A program made the translations under genes and the position numbers. DNA of 64,000 nucleotides from BS750m-G69 sp964441235. Its GTDB lineage: Bacteria; Fidelibacterota; UBA2242. The stretch covers positions 87,419 to 151,418 of the forward strand of contig CAYTUQ010000003.1 of NCBI GenBank assembly GCA_964441235.1. The letters are read 5' to 3'. Below, piece by piece: positions 9,147 through 17,826 of the stretch. The notes under the pieces were generated by a model. It ran no database searches. It worked only from the letters and a program-made list of their open reading frames with translations, and was not told the DNA's origin. Each line of letters begins with the position of its first letter. Position 1 is the stretch's first letter.

Positions 9147-10289
9147 ATGGGAGATTTTTTAGTTGAAAAGAAATCAAAAAGGTTAATTTCACTTGATGCT
9201 TTCAGGGGTATTACTATTGCAAGTATGATTCTGGTTAATAATGCAGGGAATTGGAGTGCAATATACCCGCCGTTAGAACATGCAAAATGGCATGGATGGA
9301 CTCTAACGGATTTGATATTTCCGTTTTTCCTTTTCATTGTTGGTGTAGCTATTGTTTTTGCTTTTTCAAAGCGAATTGAGACAGGGCAGTCAAAAAAGAA
9401 GCTATACTTAAAGATTTTAAAAAGAACTCTAATTCTATTTGGTCTTGGTCTATTATTGAATGCCTTCCCATTTTTTCATCTTTCAACCTGGAGGATTCCA
9501 GGGGTGTTGCAGCGTATAGCAATTACTTATGCAATTGCTTCAATAATAGTGCTTAATACAAATATCAAATGGCAAGCCTACATTGCAGCTGGTTTCTTAA
9601 TTATCTATTGGATAATTATGAAATTGGTTCCGGTTCCAGGCTACGGTGCTGGTGTCTTAGATCCCCAGGGTAATTTATGTGGATTTATTGATGGTATATT
9701 GCTAAAGGGACATACCTGGATGTATGCCCCGGCGAAGGGATTTGATCCTGAAGGTTTATTGAGTACTATACCTGCAATTTCCTCTGTATTATTTGGAGTA
9801 CTAACCGGACATTGGCTAAAAGCAAAGAAGAGTAACTTAGAGAAAGTTGTAATGCTTTTTGTTGTAGGGATTGCTGCTATCATTCTGGGAGAAATAATAA
9901 GCATTTGGTTTCCTATTAATAAAAATTTGTGGTCGAGCTCATACACAGTTTTTACTGCTGGAATGGCATTATTGTTTCTAGGGATGTGTTATTGGCTAAT
10001 TGATATAAAAGGATATAAAAAGTGGACGACACCATTTCTTGTTTTTGGTTCAAATGCAATAACTGTTTATACTCTTTCCGACCTTTTGGCAAGGGCAATG
10101 GTATATTGGTGGAAGATTCCACAACAAGATGGCAGCGCAATTTCCCTTAAGACTTTTTTATACAGAACACTATTTGAATCCTGGATGAGTCCAATCAATG
10201 CGTCCCTCTTTTATGCTTTAACATACGTTCTGATTTGGTTTGGGTTAATGACAATTCTATATAAAAAGAAAATATTTATAAAAATATAG
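9147..10289 (+). CDS. Multi-pass acyltransferase, COG4299 / DUF5009 family
   Basis: 380 residues. Begins with RLISLDAFRGITIASMILVN and continues HAKWHGWTLTDLIFPFFLF, the signature of the family that includes human heparan-alpha-glucosaminide N-acetyltransferase. About ten hydrophobic segments fill the rest. Members are inner-membrane proteins thought to move acetyl groups onto sugars across the membrane; the bacterial substrate is not known. The ATG is preceded by CGGAGTAAAA, a good ribosome site. It may be co-transcribed with the preceding flavoprotein, but no functional tie is evident. Confidence 0.88.
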   Translation: MGDFLVEKKSKRLISLDAFRGITIASMILVNNAGNWSAIYPPLEHAKWHGWTLTDLIFPFFLFIVGVAIVFAFSKRIETGQSKKKLYLKILKRTLILFGLGLLLNAFPFFHLSTWRIPGVLQRIAITYAIASIIVLNTNIKWQAYIAAGFLIIYWIIMKLVPVPGYGAGVLDPQGNLCGFIDGILLKGHTWMYAPAKGFDPEGLLSTIPAISSVLFGVLTGHWLKAKKSNLEKVVMLFVVGIAAIILGEIISIWFPINKNLWSSSYTVFTAGMALLFLGMCYWLIDIKGYKKWTTPFLVFGSNAITVYTLSDLLARAMVYWWKIPQQDGSAISLKTFLYRTLFESWMSPINASLFYALTYVLIWFGLMTILYKKKIFIKI

Positions 10290-10314
10290 TGGTGCTTAAA
10301 CGCAAAAATCTTTG

Positions 10315-10566
10315 TTTAGGGGGTGTGATGATATAACCTTTAGGGGGTGTGTCGAAGACATCCCTCTGGGAAGAAGAAATAAAATGGATTTTTGTATTAT
10401 TCTAAGTTCATTAAAAACATTATGAATATAATTCAGTAAATGGTAATTAGTTTTTCTCACCCCCTGAACATATTTAAATTGTAAATTCACAAATAACAAA
10501 ATGATAAATTACAACCGCAAGACGGGTCTCCGAGAATGAAAATTTTATTCTATCACACCCCCTAAA
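10315..10566. repeat. TTTAGGGGGTGTG repeats in direct and inverted orientation
   Basis: TTTAGGGGGTGTG occurs at 10315 and 10339 and its complement CACACCCCCTAAA at 10554-10566, with a weaker copy CACCCCCTGAA at 10458. They bracket a 250-bp gene-free segment before the broken msrC-like gene. A related AACCCCCTAAACTA is found far away at about 57088 upstream of xseA. Function unknown. Confidence 0.55.
10350..10371 (+). repeat. Double-hairpin element, copy 2
   Basis: TGTC-GAA-GACA immediately followed by TCCC-TCT-GGGA. Exactly 22 nt, four-base stems and three-base loops. It overlaps the end of the second TTTAGGGGGTGTG repeat. Confidence 0.75.
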
Positions 10567-10579
10567 CTGAGAAATATTT

Positions 10580-11134
10580 ATGCCGTTTATTGAACTTGAT
10601 AGAATAAAAGAGATTGCAAGCCAGTCAGATAGAGAGAGATGAAAAACTCAAATCAATATGTATGCTACTAAAAGACAGCATTATGCATTATGATTGGGTT
10701 GGATTTTATATAGTTGACGATTTTAAAAAGGAACTCTATCTGGGACCCTATGCCGGCGATCCGACAGAGCATACACGAATTCCATTTGGCAAAGGAATAT
10801 GTGGGCAGGCTGCTGAAAAAAGAAAGACTGTTGTTATACAGGATATTTCCAAACAGAAAAATTATCTTTCTTGTAGTCTTAACCCTACTACGTAATTTAA
10901 TGTTTTTAATATAACATATTGTATATTTAAATTGACTGCAACACAACATATAGTACTGAATTTTGCAAGTGACGTTGTAGGGTAAATGTAAAGTCAGAAA
11001 TAGTTGTCCCTATATTCAAGAAGGGGAAATTTGTGGCAGAGTTGGATATAGATTCGCATTCAGATTCTCCATTTACTGAATGGGACGAAAAAGTTCTCAA
11101 AAAGATTTGCGTCATTGTACCAAGGTTGTTTTAG
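10580..11134 (+). pseudogene. msrC: Broken GAF-domain free-methionine-(R)-sulfoxide reductase-like gene
   Basis: Three segments in different frames together spell the family. ATG 10580 gives MPFIELDRIKEIASQ before a frameshift near 10625-10632. The next frame reads ERDEKLKSICMLLKD, then YDWVGFYIVDDFKKELYLG, TEHTRIPFGKGICGQAAE and IQDISKQKNYLSCSL. It is interrupted at about 10879 by a 108-bp insert. After the insert, from 10988, reading resumes as VKSEIVVPIFKKGKF, ELDIDSHSDSPFTEWDEKVL to the TAG at 11132. These match GAF-fold fRMsr enzymes (Cys in GICGQ and YLSCS). With both lesions the gene cannot make the enzyme unless the frameshift is a sequencing error. Confidence 0.8.
10879..10986. mobile_element. 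MITE-like insertion (108 bp) with terminal inverted repeats
   Basis: The left end TTAACCCTACTACGT (10879-10893) and the right end ACGTTGTAGGGTAAA (10972-10986) are inverted repeats matching at 13 of 15 positions. The AT-rich interior has no coding capacity. The element splits the msrC-like gene between the codons for Ser-Leu and Val-Lys-Ser-Glu; removing it restores a continuous protein pattern, which fixes its limits to within a few bases. No clear target duplication is visible. No transposase or second copy was seen in this window. Confidence 0.7.
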
Positions 11135-11156
11135 ATACTATTTCGCAACGTGTAGT

Positions 11157-11196
11157 AACGAACCAGATGGTTCGTTGTCGAACAGGACTGTTCGAC
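11157..11196 (+). repeat. Two abutting perfect 8-bp hairpins
   Basis: AACGAACC-AGAT-GGTTCGTT (11157-11176) is followed without a gap by GTCGAACA-GGAC-TGTTCGAC (11177-11196). Both stems are perfect with four-base loops. The architecture recalls the smaller double-hairpin elements but with longer stems and different loops. The rest of the gene-free stretch 11135-11478 holds the terminator and promoter listed separately. Confidence 0.75.
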
Positions 11197-11280
11197 TCTA
11201 CTGTCATATTCATTTAATACTAAACTCAATGACGGAATTAATTCAATTTCCGGTGCGAGCTTATTGGAGTTGGTTATTAC

Positions 11281-11304
11281 AACCGCATTAATGCGGTTTT
11301 TTTT
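11281..11304 (+). terminator. Intrinsic terminator
   Basis: AACCGCAT-TA-ATGCGGTT followed by a run of T. A perfect 8-bp stem. It would end transcripts from the broken msrC-like gene before ctpA. Confidence 0.8.
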
Positions 11305-11397
11305 GAAAAAGATTTATCACCTTGCACTGTAAGTTACTCTCCACATATTAACAAGTTCTTCGATTTATCATAAATTTAACTACTAATAGATGAGTGA

Positions 11398-11427
11398 TTA
11401 CAGAAACATATTGATTTTAGCTATAAT
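11398..11427 (+). promoter_or_regulatory. Possible sigma-70 promoter of ctpA
   Basis: TTACAG (11398-11403), an 18-bp spacer and TATAAT (11422-11427) lie about 50 bp before the ctpA start and downstream of the terminator. The -10 is perfect; the -35 is weak. Confidence 0.4.
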
Positions 11428-11478
11428 GCTTACTAATATCAGTCGTGATTTTTAGGAGAAGAAAGAGAGGATAAGAAA

Positions 11479-13092
11479 GTGAAATCAAAGATAAAATGGA
11501 TAGCAATCCCAGGAGTTTTAGTTGCATTTTTAGCAATTTTATTGATTTTTACACCTTTAGGTAAAGTGATTTTAGCTTCAGGAAGCAATCTTTACCTTAA
11601 GCTGAACGTTTTAAATGACATTATACGCATAGTAAATGATAATTATGTTGAAGTTCCTGACTGGGATAAAGTGATGGAGGGTGCGTTCAACGGATTGATG
11701 GAAAACCTTGATCCACATTCAGTTTATATTCAGGAAGATAAATTATCGGATATTCAAGAAAAATTTACCGGTAAGTTTGAAGGGATAGGGATTGAGTTTG
11801 ACATTTTAGGTGGATATATCACAGTAATTTCACCTATTGCTAACTCTCCTGCAGAGAGAGCGGGATTAGATGTTGGAGATAAAATAGTAAAGATAGATGG
11901 TGAATCCGCCTATAAGATAACACGTGAAGAAGTCTTTAAAAAATTACGAGGACCTAAAGGGTCCAAAGTTGATGTTGTGATCAGACGTCAGTATGTTGAT
12001 GATTTTGAAGTGACTATTATACGCGATGAAATACCTATTTATAGCGTTTCTGCATCTTTTATGCTTGATGATAGTACTGGGTATATTTACCTCAACCGCT
12101 TTAGTGGAACAACGACTAAAGAGATAGAAGAAGCTCTTTGTAAATTAGAGGATGCTGGTATGAAGCAATTGATTTTCGATTTACGCAATAACAGTGGAGG
12201 ATATCTTGAGCAAGCAGTAAAAGTTGCTGATAAATTTATAGCCGGTAAACAGAATATTGTATATACAAAAGGAAGAATTCGGAATTCTAATGAGGAATTC
12301 TATTCAGGAAAAGATGAAAAACATCCACAGTTTCCTTTAATTATACTTATTAATAGAGGTTCTGCAAGTGCAAGTGAAATAGTCGCCGGTGCAGTTCAAG
12401 ACCTTGATCGCGGAGTTATTGTTGGAGAGACAAGCTTTGGAAAAGGACTTGTACAAAGGCAGTATAGCTTGCGTGATGGATCTGCTATCCGTGTGACAGT
12501 AGCTAGGTATTATACTCCAAGTGGGCGTCTAATTCAGAGGCCTTATGATGGAAATATTGCAGATTATTATGAGTCTTTTGCTCAAGAAAATAGGGATTCT
12601 CTTTTGGCAGCGGAATCAGGAGAGTCGCGTCCGCAATATCAAACGATTAGTGGTCGTACAGTATATGGCGGAGGTGGTATTACTCCGGATCATTATTTGA
12701 AATATAAACGGTACAAACACGATTTAAATAAAGATACGATGAAACTTTTAAGGCATCCCTCAAGGGTAATATTTGAGTTTGCTGCTAAATACGGTGCAAA
12801 AAACAAGAGGTGGGCAGAGAAAAAAGAGAAGTTTCTAGAAAAATTTCAGATTAGTGATAAGATGTTTGATGCGTTTAAGAAATACGTTGAAGACAAAAAG
12901 ATTGATATTGATATTAGAAATCTTGACGATGATTCTGGTTATTTAAAGATGCTTTTGAAGGCTGAAATAGCGAAAGACTTCTGGGGTTATGATGAATATT
13001 ATAAAGTTGTTCGATTACAAGATAATCAAGTTCTTGAAGCAATGAAATATTTTAATGAATCAAGACTATTGGCAGCAGGCGAAGAGAAATAG
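11479..13092 (+). CDS. ctpA: C-terminal processing peptidase, S41 family
   Basis: 537 residues from GTG 11479 with GAGAGG seven bases upstream. An N-terminal signal anchor (about 8-34) puts the enzyme in the periplasm. The PDZ domain (about 100-180, GIGIEFDILGGYITVISP) selects C-termini. The peptidase domain has LRNNSGGYLEQAV and the Ser-Lys dyad S297 (in GSASASEI) and K322 (in GKGLVQ), 25 residues apart as in E. coli Prc. A C-terminal helical extension of about 150 residues follows. It cleaves exported proteins at their C-terminus in envelope quality control or maturation. It appears to be transcribed alone. Confidence 0.95.
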   Translation: MKSKIKWIAIPGVLVAFLAILLIFTPLGKVILASGSNLYLKLNVLNDIIRIVNDNYVEVPDWDKVMEGAFNGLMENLDPHSVYIQEDKLSDIQEKFTGKFEGIGIEFDILGGYITVISPIANSPAERAGLDVGDKIVKIDGESAYKITREEVFKKLRGPKGSKVDVVIRRQYVDDFEVTIIRDEIPIYSVSASFMLDDSTGYIYLNRFSGTTTKEIEEALCKLEDAGMKQLIFDLRNNSGGYLEQAVKVADKFIAGKQNIVYTKGRIRNSNEEFYSGKDEKHPQFPLIILINRGSASASEIVAGAVQDLDRGVIVGETSFGKGLVQRQYSLRDGSAIRVTVARYYTPSGRLIQRPYDGNIADYYESFAQENRDSLLAAESGESRPQYQTISGRTVYGGGGITPDHYLKYKRYKHDLNKDTMKLLRHPSRVIFEFAAKYGAKNKRWAEKKEKFLEKFQISDKMFDAFKKYVEDKKIDIDIRNLDDDSGYLKMLLKAEIAKDFWGYDEYYKVVRLQDNQVLEAMKYFNESRLLAAGEEK

Positions 13093-13155
13093 ATCTTTCA
13101 AGTAGGATAAAATAAAATCTCTTTTTACTGAATTGCTAACATTTCTCACTTGAAT

Positions 13156-13300
13156 AAATGACAGCGAAGCGAATGACAATATACTACTCCATTATTTCAG
13201 AGATCTTACGGATCATCTTTTCCCAAAGGGATTCTCCAAAGGAGTCCGTTGTGACCTGCTGGAGCATGTTTCGTTGTGGGGAAAAATCATGGATGTTATT
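13156..13300 (+). repeat. 145-bp repeat, left arm of an inverted pair
   Basis: Near-perfect inverse copy of 15054-15197; I count only a handful of mismatches and a one-base gap. It contains AGCGAAGCGAATGAC, a possible AGATC stem, and a double-hairpin element on the minus strand (13221-13244: CTCC-TTT-GGAG, then TCCC-TTT-GGGA). The right end runs over the stop codon of the DUF4416 gene. No reading frame and no terminal inverted repeats. Confidence 0.85.
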
Positions 13301-13823
13301 TTAAAACTTTCAGCTGAGATTTATAAATTACTCTTATTTTTAGGAAAAAACCATAATACAGGGGCAATTTAAAATCCATAAAAGCCCAGGGATATGGCGA
13401 GAATTTCCCTTTTTCATAGTGCAAAGCCATATCGGCATATATTCCTCGATTAATATAAATTTTGTGTATTCCATATTTAGCTGAAGCCAAGACTACTTTA
13501 TCGTAATCCATATAACCAATATCAAGATTCACCTTGCGTTTATTGTTTATTCGGTATTTATCTTCAATAGAGTTACTTTTAAGTTTTACGTCAGCAAGGT
13601 AAGAGGGACTTATAAGGTCACTAAATGAGCAAATTCTCCTGAAAATAGGAGAACCCATTTCACTATTGTAGTAATTTGTTACATCAAATGGAAAATCTTC
13701 GCTTGATAGATCAATTTTGCTAAATTTTTGCTCTAAATCTTCTAGTGATTTTTTGAGCAATTTTTCAGAACTGAAAAGTGCCCCGACGAAGTATTTTACA
13801 GGTTTTGCTTCTTCAGGTTTCAT
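13296..13823 (-). CDS. DUF4416 family protein
   Basis: 175 residues. The pattern KPVKYFVGALFSSEKLLKK, DFPFDVTNYYNSEMG, VNLDIGYMDYDKVVLASAK and IYINRGIYADMALHYEKG follows the DUF4416 family end to end, at normal length. Function unknown; no signal peptide. The last codons and stop fall inside the 145-bp repeat, so the very C-terminus may have been rewritten by the repeat. It is flanked by the inverted repeat pair together with the NAT gene. Confidence 0.85.
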   Translation of the reverse strand: MKPEEAKPVKYFVGALFSSEKLLKKSLEDLEQKFSKIDLSSEDFPFDVTNYYNSEMGSPIFRRICSFSDLISPSYLADVKLKSNSIEDKYRINNKRKVNLDIGYMDYDKVVLASAKYGIHKIYINRGIYADMALHYEKGKFSPYPWAFMDFKLPLYYGFFLKIRVIYKSQLKVLK

Positions 13824-13838
13824 TGTTTTCTATTATAA

Positions 13839-13851
13839 GCCACGAAGGCAC
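13839..13851. repeat. GCCACGAAGGCAC repeat family
   Basis: GCCACGAAGGCAC here; its inverse GTGCCTTTGTGGC at 16585-16597; and a diverged form AGCCACGAATAACACGAAG at 59499-59517. Similar CACGAAGGCAC runs are common in intergenic DNA of many AT-rich bacteria. No function assigned. Confidence 0.5.
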
Positions 13852-13943
13852 AAATCCACAAAAATATTTATGAATTTTTCCATCTGTGGTTTGACTATAT
13901 TGACTTTCAATTTTAAAAGTATTTCTTTAATTATTTAGCGTTT

Positions 13944-13966
13944 ATCTCATAGAGATCCCTTTGGGA
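13944..13966 (+). repeat. Double-hairpin element, copy 4
   Basis: ATCTC-ATA-GAGAT, then TCCC-TTT-GGGA sharing one T. It lies between the divergent-looking ends of the NAT gene (stop side) and the DUF4416 promoter side. Confidence 0.7.
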
Positions 13967-13984
13967 TTGGCGTTAATTAGCGGT

Positions 13985-14845
13985 TTACAATTTAACCCAT
14001 TTCGGTACTTTATATCTAAGCTTCTTATCATAAATGAGATTATCTTTTAGTGCTTTTTCCGCTTTTTGGACTAAACCGGGTGGGATTTTAAATATATTGT
14101 TAACAACTTTAGAGATTTCATCCTGAAATTTTCCCTTGAAAGCTATCCCTTTTCCTTCTCTTTTCAGGTAATGGTTGTGCAGATAAGTAAAGCCGATTTC
14201 GTCACGTTTAGAAAGACAAATCCCGTGCATTGTTCTCCAGTGAAATGAGCTGTTCCAGAATTTTAGGAATGTCTCAGGGGAAGTGGGTATGTTTCTGAAG
14301 GAGTATCGCAATTTGAGATTTTTATTCTGAAATGTGAAGAGTGAATATTTGTCATTTTCTTCGTTATAGATGAGAGAAACAGGAATAAATGACAGATTTT
14401 GATTTCCAGGAGATTTTGATATTAAAAGAGGTTTATGAATTAGATAACCTGGATCAAGAAGGTATTTATTTGAGTTGTGTTTCAGAATTAGAGCACAGTG
14501 AGAATTTTCCCCGGGTTTCATATCAGCCATAATAATGTTTGTTGTATATCCATAGTAATCCATTATGGTTTTAAGAAAAAATGTAAGGGAGAAGCAGGTT
14601 CCACCAAGTCTGAATTGATCGTAATCCGAGATGATTTCGTCAGGTAATCTATTGGGAAAATCGTCCCATTTCTTATTCAGTTTAAGAATTTTGCTCAGGT
14701 TTTCATAGGGTAGTTTTGAAAATTGCCTTACAATTTCCGAAACATGTTTGAAAGAAATATTTTGTTCTTTGATACCAAAAATTTTTAAGAAATGCTCTGC
14801 AGCAGTGAAATGGTTTTTTGTATTTAAGGATGATTTATTAATCAT
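13985..14845 (-). CDS. Arylamine N-acetyltransferase (NAT)
   Basis: 286 residues. The thiol triad is visible: Cys84 in RLGGTCFSL, His116 in GENSHCALI and Asp131 in YLLDPGYL. The N-terminal helix bundle includes the FSKLPYENLSKI pattern. NATs move acetyl groups from acetyl-CoA to arylamines and hydrazines through an acyl-cysteine, in the cytoplasm. The gene lies inside the segment bounded by the inverted 145-bp repeats, on the same strand as DUF4416, consistent with an acquired or flippable block. Acceptor substrate unknown. Confidence 0.88.
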   Translation of the reverse strand: MINKSSLNTKNHFTAAEHFLKIFGIKEQNISFKHVSEIVRQFSKLPYENLSKILKLNKKWDDFPNRLPDEIISDYDQFRLGGTCFSLTFFLKTIMDYYGYTTNIIMADMKPGENSHCALILKHNSNKYLLDPGYLIHKPLLISKSPGNQNLSFIPVSLIYNEENDKYSLFTFQNKNLKLRYSFRNIPTSPETFLKFWNSSFHWRTMHGICLSKRDEIGFTYLHNHYLKREGKGIAFKGKFQDEISKVVNNIFKIPPGLVQKAEKALKDNLIYDKKLRYKVPKWVKL

Positions 14846-15053
14846 TATGAAAATTATAATGAAAACAGTGAAAAAACAAATTCAGTTATTTTCCATTCAT
14901 AGGATAATAAATATTTCATTTTTGCTATTTTTATATTAAAATCAGTATCCCTTTTTGTTCTTTTAAAATGAAAAATTTTTATTACACCAATATTGTGCTG
15001 AATTCACATTGCTGTAAAAAGATTTTTAAGGTAAAAGAGATTTATGTCATCTT

Positions 15054-15197
15054 AATAACACCCATGATTTTTCCCCACAACGAAACATGCTCCGAAGGTC
15101 ACAACGGACTCCTTTGGAGAATCCCGTTGGGAAAAGATGATCCGTAAGATCTCTGAAATAATGGAGTAGTATATTGTCATTCGCTTCGCCGTCATTT
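15054..15197 (-). repeat. 145-bp repeat, right arm of an inverted pair
   Basis: Reverse complement of 13156-13300 with few differences. On the plus strand it carries a double hairpin at 15109-15132 (CTCC-TTT-GGAG, AA, TCCC-GTT-GGGA) followed by the AAAAGATG flank, and ends in the TTCGCTTCGC module. The surrounding gene-free stretch 14846-15327 otherwise shows only AT-rich sequence and a degenerate ACTGAAT/AATGACTAATGA direct repeat at about 15201-15231, also present at about 34413. Confidence 0.85.
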
Positions 15198-15327
15198 GAC
15201 CACTGAATAACTATTGAATGACTAATGACATTGAGATATATAATTAAAATTAGTGCAAATTCGTGTACTCCGTGGTTACTTTCATATAAACAAATCATTT
15301 ATTAAAATTGAGCAACAGCTGGAAATT

Positions 15328-15816
15328 GTGACAATCAAAATATTCGTTACGGGTGGGACTTTCGATAAAGAGTATAATGAACTTAAGGGGAAACTCTTTT
15401 TTAAGAATACTCACCTAACTGAAATGCTTAAATTGGCTCGCTGTAAATTAAAAATTGACATCGGAACTTTAATGATGATTGATAGCTTAGATATGACCGA
15501 TGCTGATAGAAATATAATTCTTGAAAACTGCAAAAAAACAAAAGAAGATAAAATATTGATCACCCATGGTACTGATACAATGGTAAAAACTGCTGAAGTT
15601 CTTGCAAATTCTATAAAGGATAAAATAATTATTTTAACGGGTGCAATGGTACCGTACAAATTTGGCAGTTCTGATGGTTTATTTAATTTAGGAAGCTCTC
15701 TGGCATTTGTCCAAACTTTGCCGCATGGAGTTTATATTTCGATGAATGGCAAATACTTTCATTGGGATAATGTTAGAAAAAACAAAGAAACAGGTGTGTT
15801 TGAAAAAATAAAGTAA
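15328..15816 (+). CDS. Short asparaginase-domain protein
   Basis: 162 residues from GTG 15328 (MTIKIFVTGGTFDKEY). The frame is open 25 codons further upstream but the conserved glycine loop starts here. It has the two threonine motifs of type I/II asparaginases, TGGTFDK and ITHGTDTM, plus LTGAMVPYKFGSSDG, but stops where the family's C-terminal domain would begin. Such one-domain members of about 160 residues occur widely as separate genes, so this is likely a normal member rather than a truncation. Whether it hydrolyses asparagine is not known. Confidence 0.8.
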   Translation: MTIKIFVTGGTFDKEYNELKGKLFFKNTHLTEMLKLARCKLKIDIGTLMMIDSLDMTDADRNIILENCKKTKEDKILITHGTDTMVKTAEVLANSIKDKIIILTGAMVPYKFGSSDGLFNLGSSLAFVQTLPHGVYISMNGKYFHWDNVRKNKETGVFEKIK

Positions 15817-15989
15817 ATATCTATTTTTGATTTTTTGGATGTTTTTTCCTGGAAATTGGTATTTTAGGATGATTTCAAGAAATCTCAGTAGGTAATTTAA
15901 TTTTTTTATTACTCAATGTGTTTGGAGGAATTACAATATTATTCATGAGTTTTATTAATTATATATCTAATCTCTGAAGGAGATTTGAG

Positions 15990-16493
15990 GTGGCTTCTTT
16001 GACTATTCTTAAAAATTATGAAATTAAACCTGCGACTGTGGATGATGTTTCATTAGTTCTTTCATTTATCAAAGAACTTGCGGAATATGAGCAGGCTTTG
16101 AATGAGGTTGTTGCTACTGTGGATATTCTCCGTGAATCCCTTTTCGGAAAACATCCGTGTGCCGAGGTCATAATTGGTTATTATAATAGTGTTCCGGTTA
16201 GTTTTGCTGTATATTTTTTTAACTTTTCGACCTGGCTTGGTAGTCCGGGCTTATATCTTGAAGACATTTATGTAAAACCAGAGTATCGCCACAAGGGATT
16301 TGCTACAGCGATGATGATTTATCTTGCAAAATTAGCAAAAGAGCGTAAATGTGGGCGCCTCGAATGGAGTGTCCTAAATTGGAATAAACCTGCTGTCAGG
16401 TTTTATAAAGGGATTGGTGCGGTTCCTATGAACGAATGGACAGTCTATAGGCTCACTGGTGATGCTTTGGATAAATTGGCTGCTGAGAATTGA
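15990..16493 (+). CDS. GNAT acetyltransferase, diamine N-acetyltransferase-like
   Basis: 167 residues from GTG 15990 with GAAGGAG upstream. The pattern is that of spermidine/thialysine acetyltransferases: IKPATVDDVSLVLSFIKELAEYE, LYLEDIYVKPEYRHKGFATAMM (acetyl-CoA loop RHKGFA) and RLEWSVLNWNKPAVRFYKGIGA. It would acetylate polyamines or related amines in the cytoplasm. It lies alone between an asparaginase-like gene and the IPP isomerase. Confidence 0.88.
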   Translation: MASLTILKNYEIKPATVDDVSLVLSFIKELAEYEQALNEVVATVDILRESLFGKHPCAEVIIGYYNSVPVSFAVYFFNFSTWLGSPGLYLEDIYVKPEYRHKGFATAMMIYLAKLAKERKCGRLEWSVLNWNKPAVRFYKGIGAVPMNEWTVYRLTGDALDKLAAEN

Positions 16494-16644
16494 TTGTAAA
16501 TCCGCTGTGCAAATTTATGCGGAGCTATATCTGACATTCATATTATTATAAAATCTTCAAATAAAATAAATATTATTAATTTTCGTGCCTTTGTGGCTTT
16601 TACTATCTTTGAAATTTCAATTCAATTAAATAGATTTACGCTTA

Positions 16645-17694
16645 ATGAATGAGAGTAAGAACGAAATAGAAAATCGCAAAAAAGAACATATAACAATAGT
16701 ATGTGAGGAGAATGTCCGGTATAAGGAGGTAAGTACAGGATTTGAAGATTACCGTTTTGTCCATAATGCACTGCCGGAAATGAACCTTGAGGATGTTAAT
16801 ATTTCCACAGATTTCCTTGGGTATCAACTGAATTTGCCGTTGATGATTACATCCATGAGCGGTGGTGAAAATCAAGGTAAGAGTTTGAATAAAGACCTTG
16901 CAAAGGCTGCGAATTCAGAAAAAGTTTCATTAGGATTGGGAAGTATACGACCAGCACTTGATAATCCCGAAGCGATTTCCAGTTATGCAATTGCACGTGA
17001 ATATGCTCCTGATATTCCCATTATCGCTAATATTGGAGCTGCGCAGCTTTCCTCTACTCTAAATTCTAAGGACTTGTCTAAGCTTCTAAAAAATATAGGG
17101 GTGGATGCAATCTCAATACACTTGAATCCACTTCAGGAAGCCCTTCAACCTGAGGGAGATACGGCATTTAAGGGAGTGAGCAAGGCTATTGAAATCTTGA
17201 AAGATACAATTCCATTACCAATTATTGTTAAGGAGGTAGGATTTGGATTATCTGTTGATGTTGTAAAAAAGTTGCAGAAGATCGGGATTGAGTGGGTTGA
17301 TATAGCAGGAGCAGGAGGTACATCCTGGGCGAGAGTTGAAGAGAAGAGAATTAAAAATATATTTTATAAAAAGGTTGCTAGGGAATTTTTTGAGTGGGGT
17401 ATCCCTACTTTTCAATCACTGGTTGATTCAGTTAAAATAAAGGACGTTAATATTATAGCTTCCGGGGGAATAGATACCGGATTGAAGTTCTCAAAAGCAA
17501 TTGCTCTTGGAGCATCACTGGGCGGCGGCGCTGCCCCTTTTTTACGAGTCTGGAGAGAAAATAGTATAGAAGGTATTCGAGAATTGATTAGTGTATTTAA
17601 GGAGACTCTCAGACTATCACTATTTTGTACAGGAATAAAAGATATAAGTTCATTTAAAGGTAATACATCAATTATTGAACGAATTAGTGATTAA
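16645..17694 (+). CDS. fni: Isopentenyl-diphosphate delta-isomerase, type 2 (FMN-dependent)
   Basis: 349 residues, normal length. Motifs: FEDYRFVHNALPEMN, MITSMSGGENQGKSLN, LGLGSIRPAL, the flavin/substrate region VKEVGFGLS, GAGGTSWARVEEKR, and ASGGIDTGLKFSKAIALGASLGGG. It interconverts IPP and DMAPP for isoprenoid synthesis using reduced FMN. Cytoplasmic. It lies upstream of the putative selenoprotein gene on the same strand but 130 bp apart with no evident link. Confidence 0.95.
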   Translation: MNESKNEIENRKKEHITIVCEENVRYKEVSTGFEDYRFVHNALPEMNLEDVNISTDFLGYQLNLPLMITSMSGGENQGKSLNKDLAKAANSEKVSLGLGSIRPALDNPEAISSYAIAREYAPDIPIIANIGAAQLSSTLNSKDLSKLLKNIGVDAISIHLNPLQEALQPEGDTAFKGVSKAIEILKDTIPLPIIVKEVGFGLSVDVVKKLQKIGIEWVDIAGAGGTSWARVEEKRIKNIFYKKVAREFFEWGIPTFQSLVDSVKIKDVNIIASGGIDTGLKFSKAIALGASLGGGAAPFLRVWRENSIEGIRELISVFKETLRLSLFCTGIKDISSFKGNTSIIERISD

Positions 17695-17826
17695 GTATAG
17701 ACTAAATTATGAACTATTAATTAAGACTTATAGCTGATAATTTATAAAAATACAGGGGTAAATGATAATTTGGAAATAGGATATATTTATTTTTGAATTT
17801 AAATTTTCAGGGAAATGTTTAGTATA

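Noticed and set aside
13156..15197. The inverted 145-bp arms as ends of an insertion sequence
   Set aside because: No transposase lies between them; the genes inside are an N-acetyltransferase and DUF4416.
15328..15816. Asparaginase fragment as a truncated gene
   Set aside because: One-domain members of this size are common, the start and stop are clean, and no C-terminal remnant follows.
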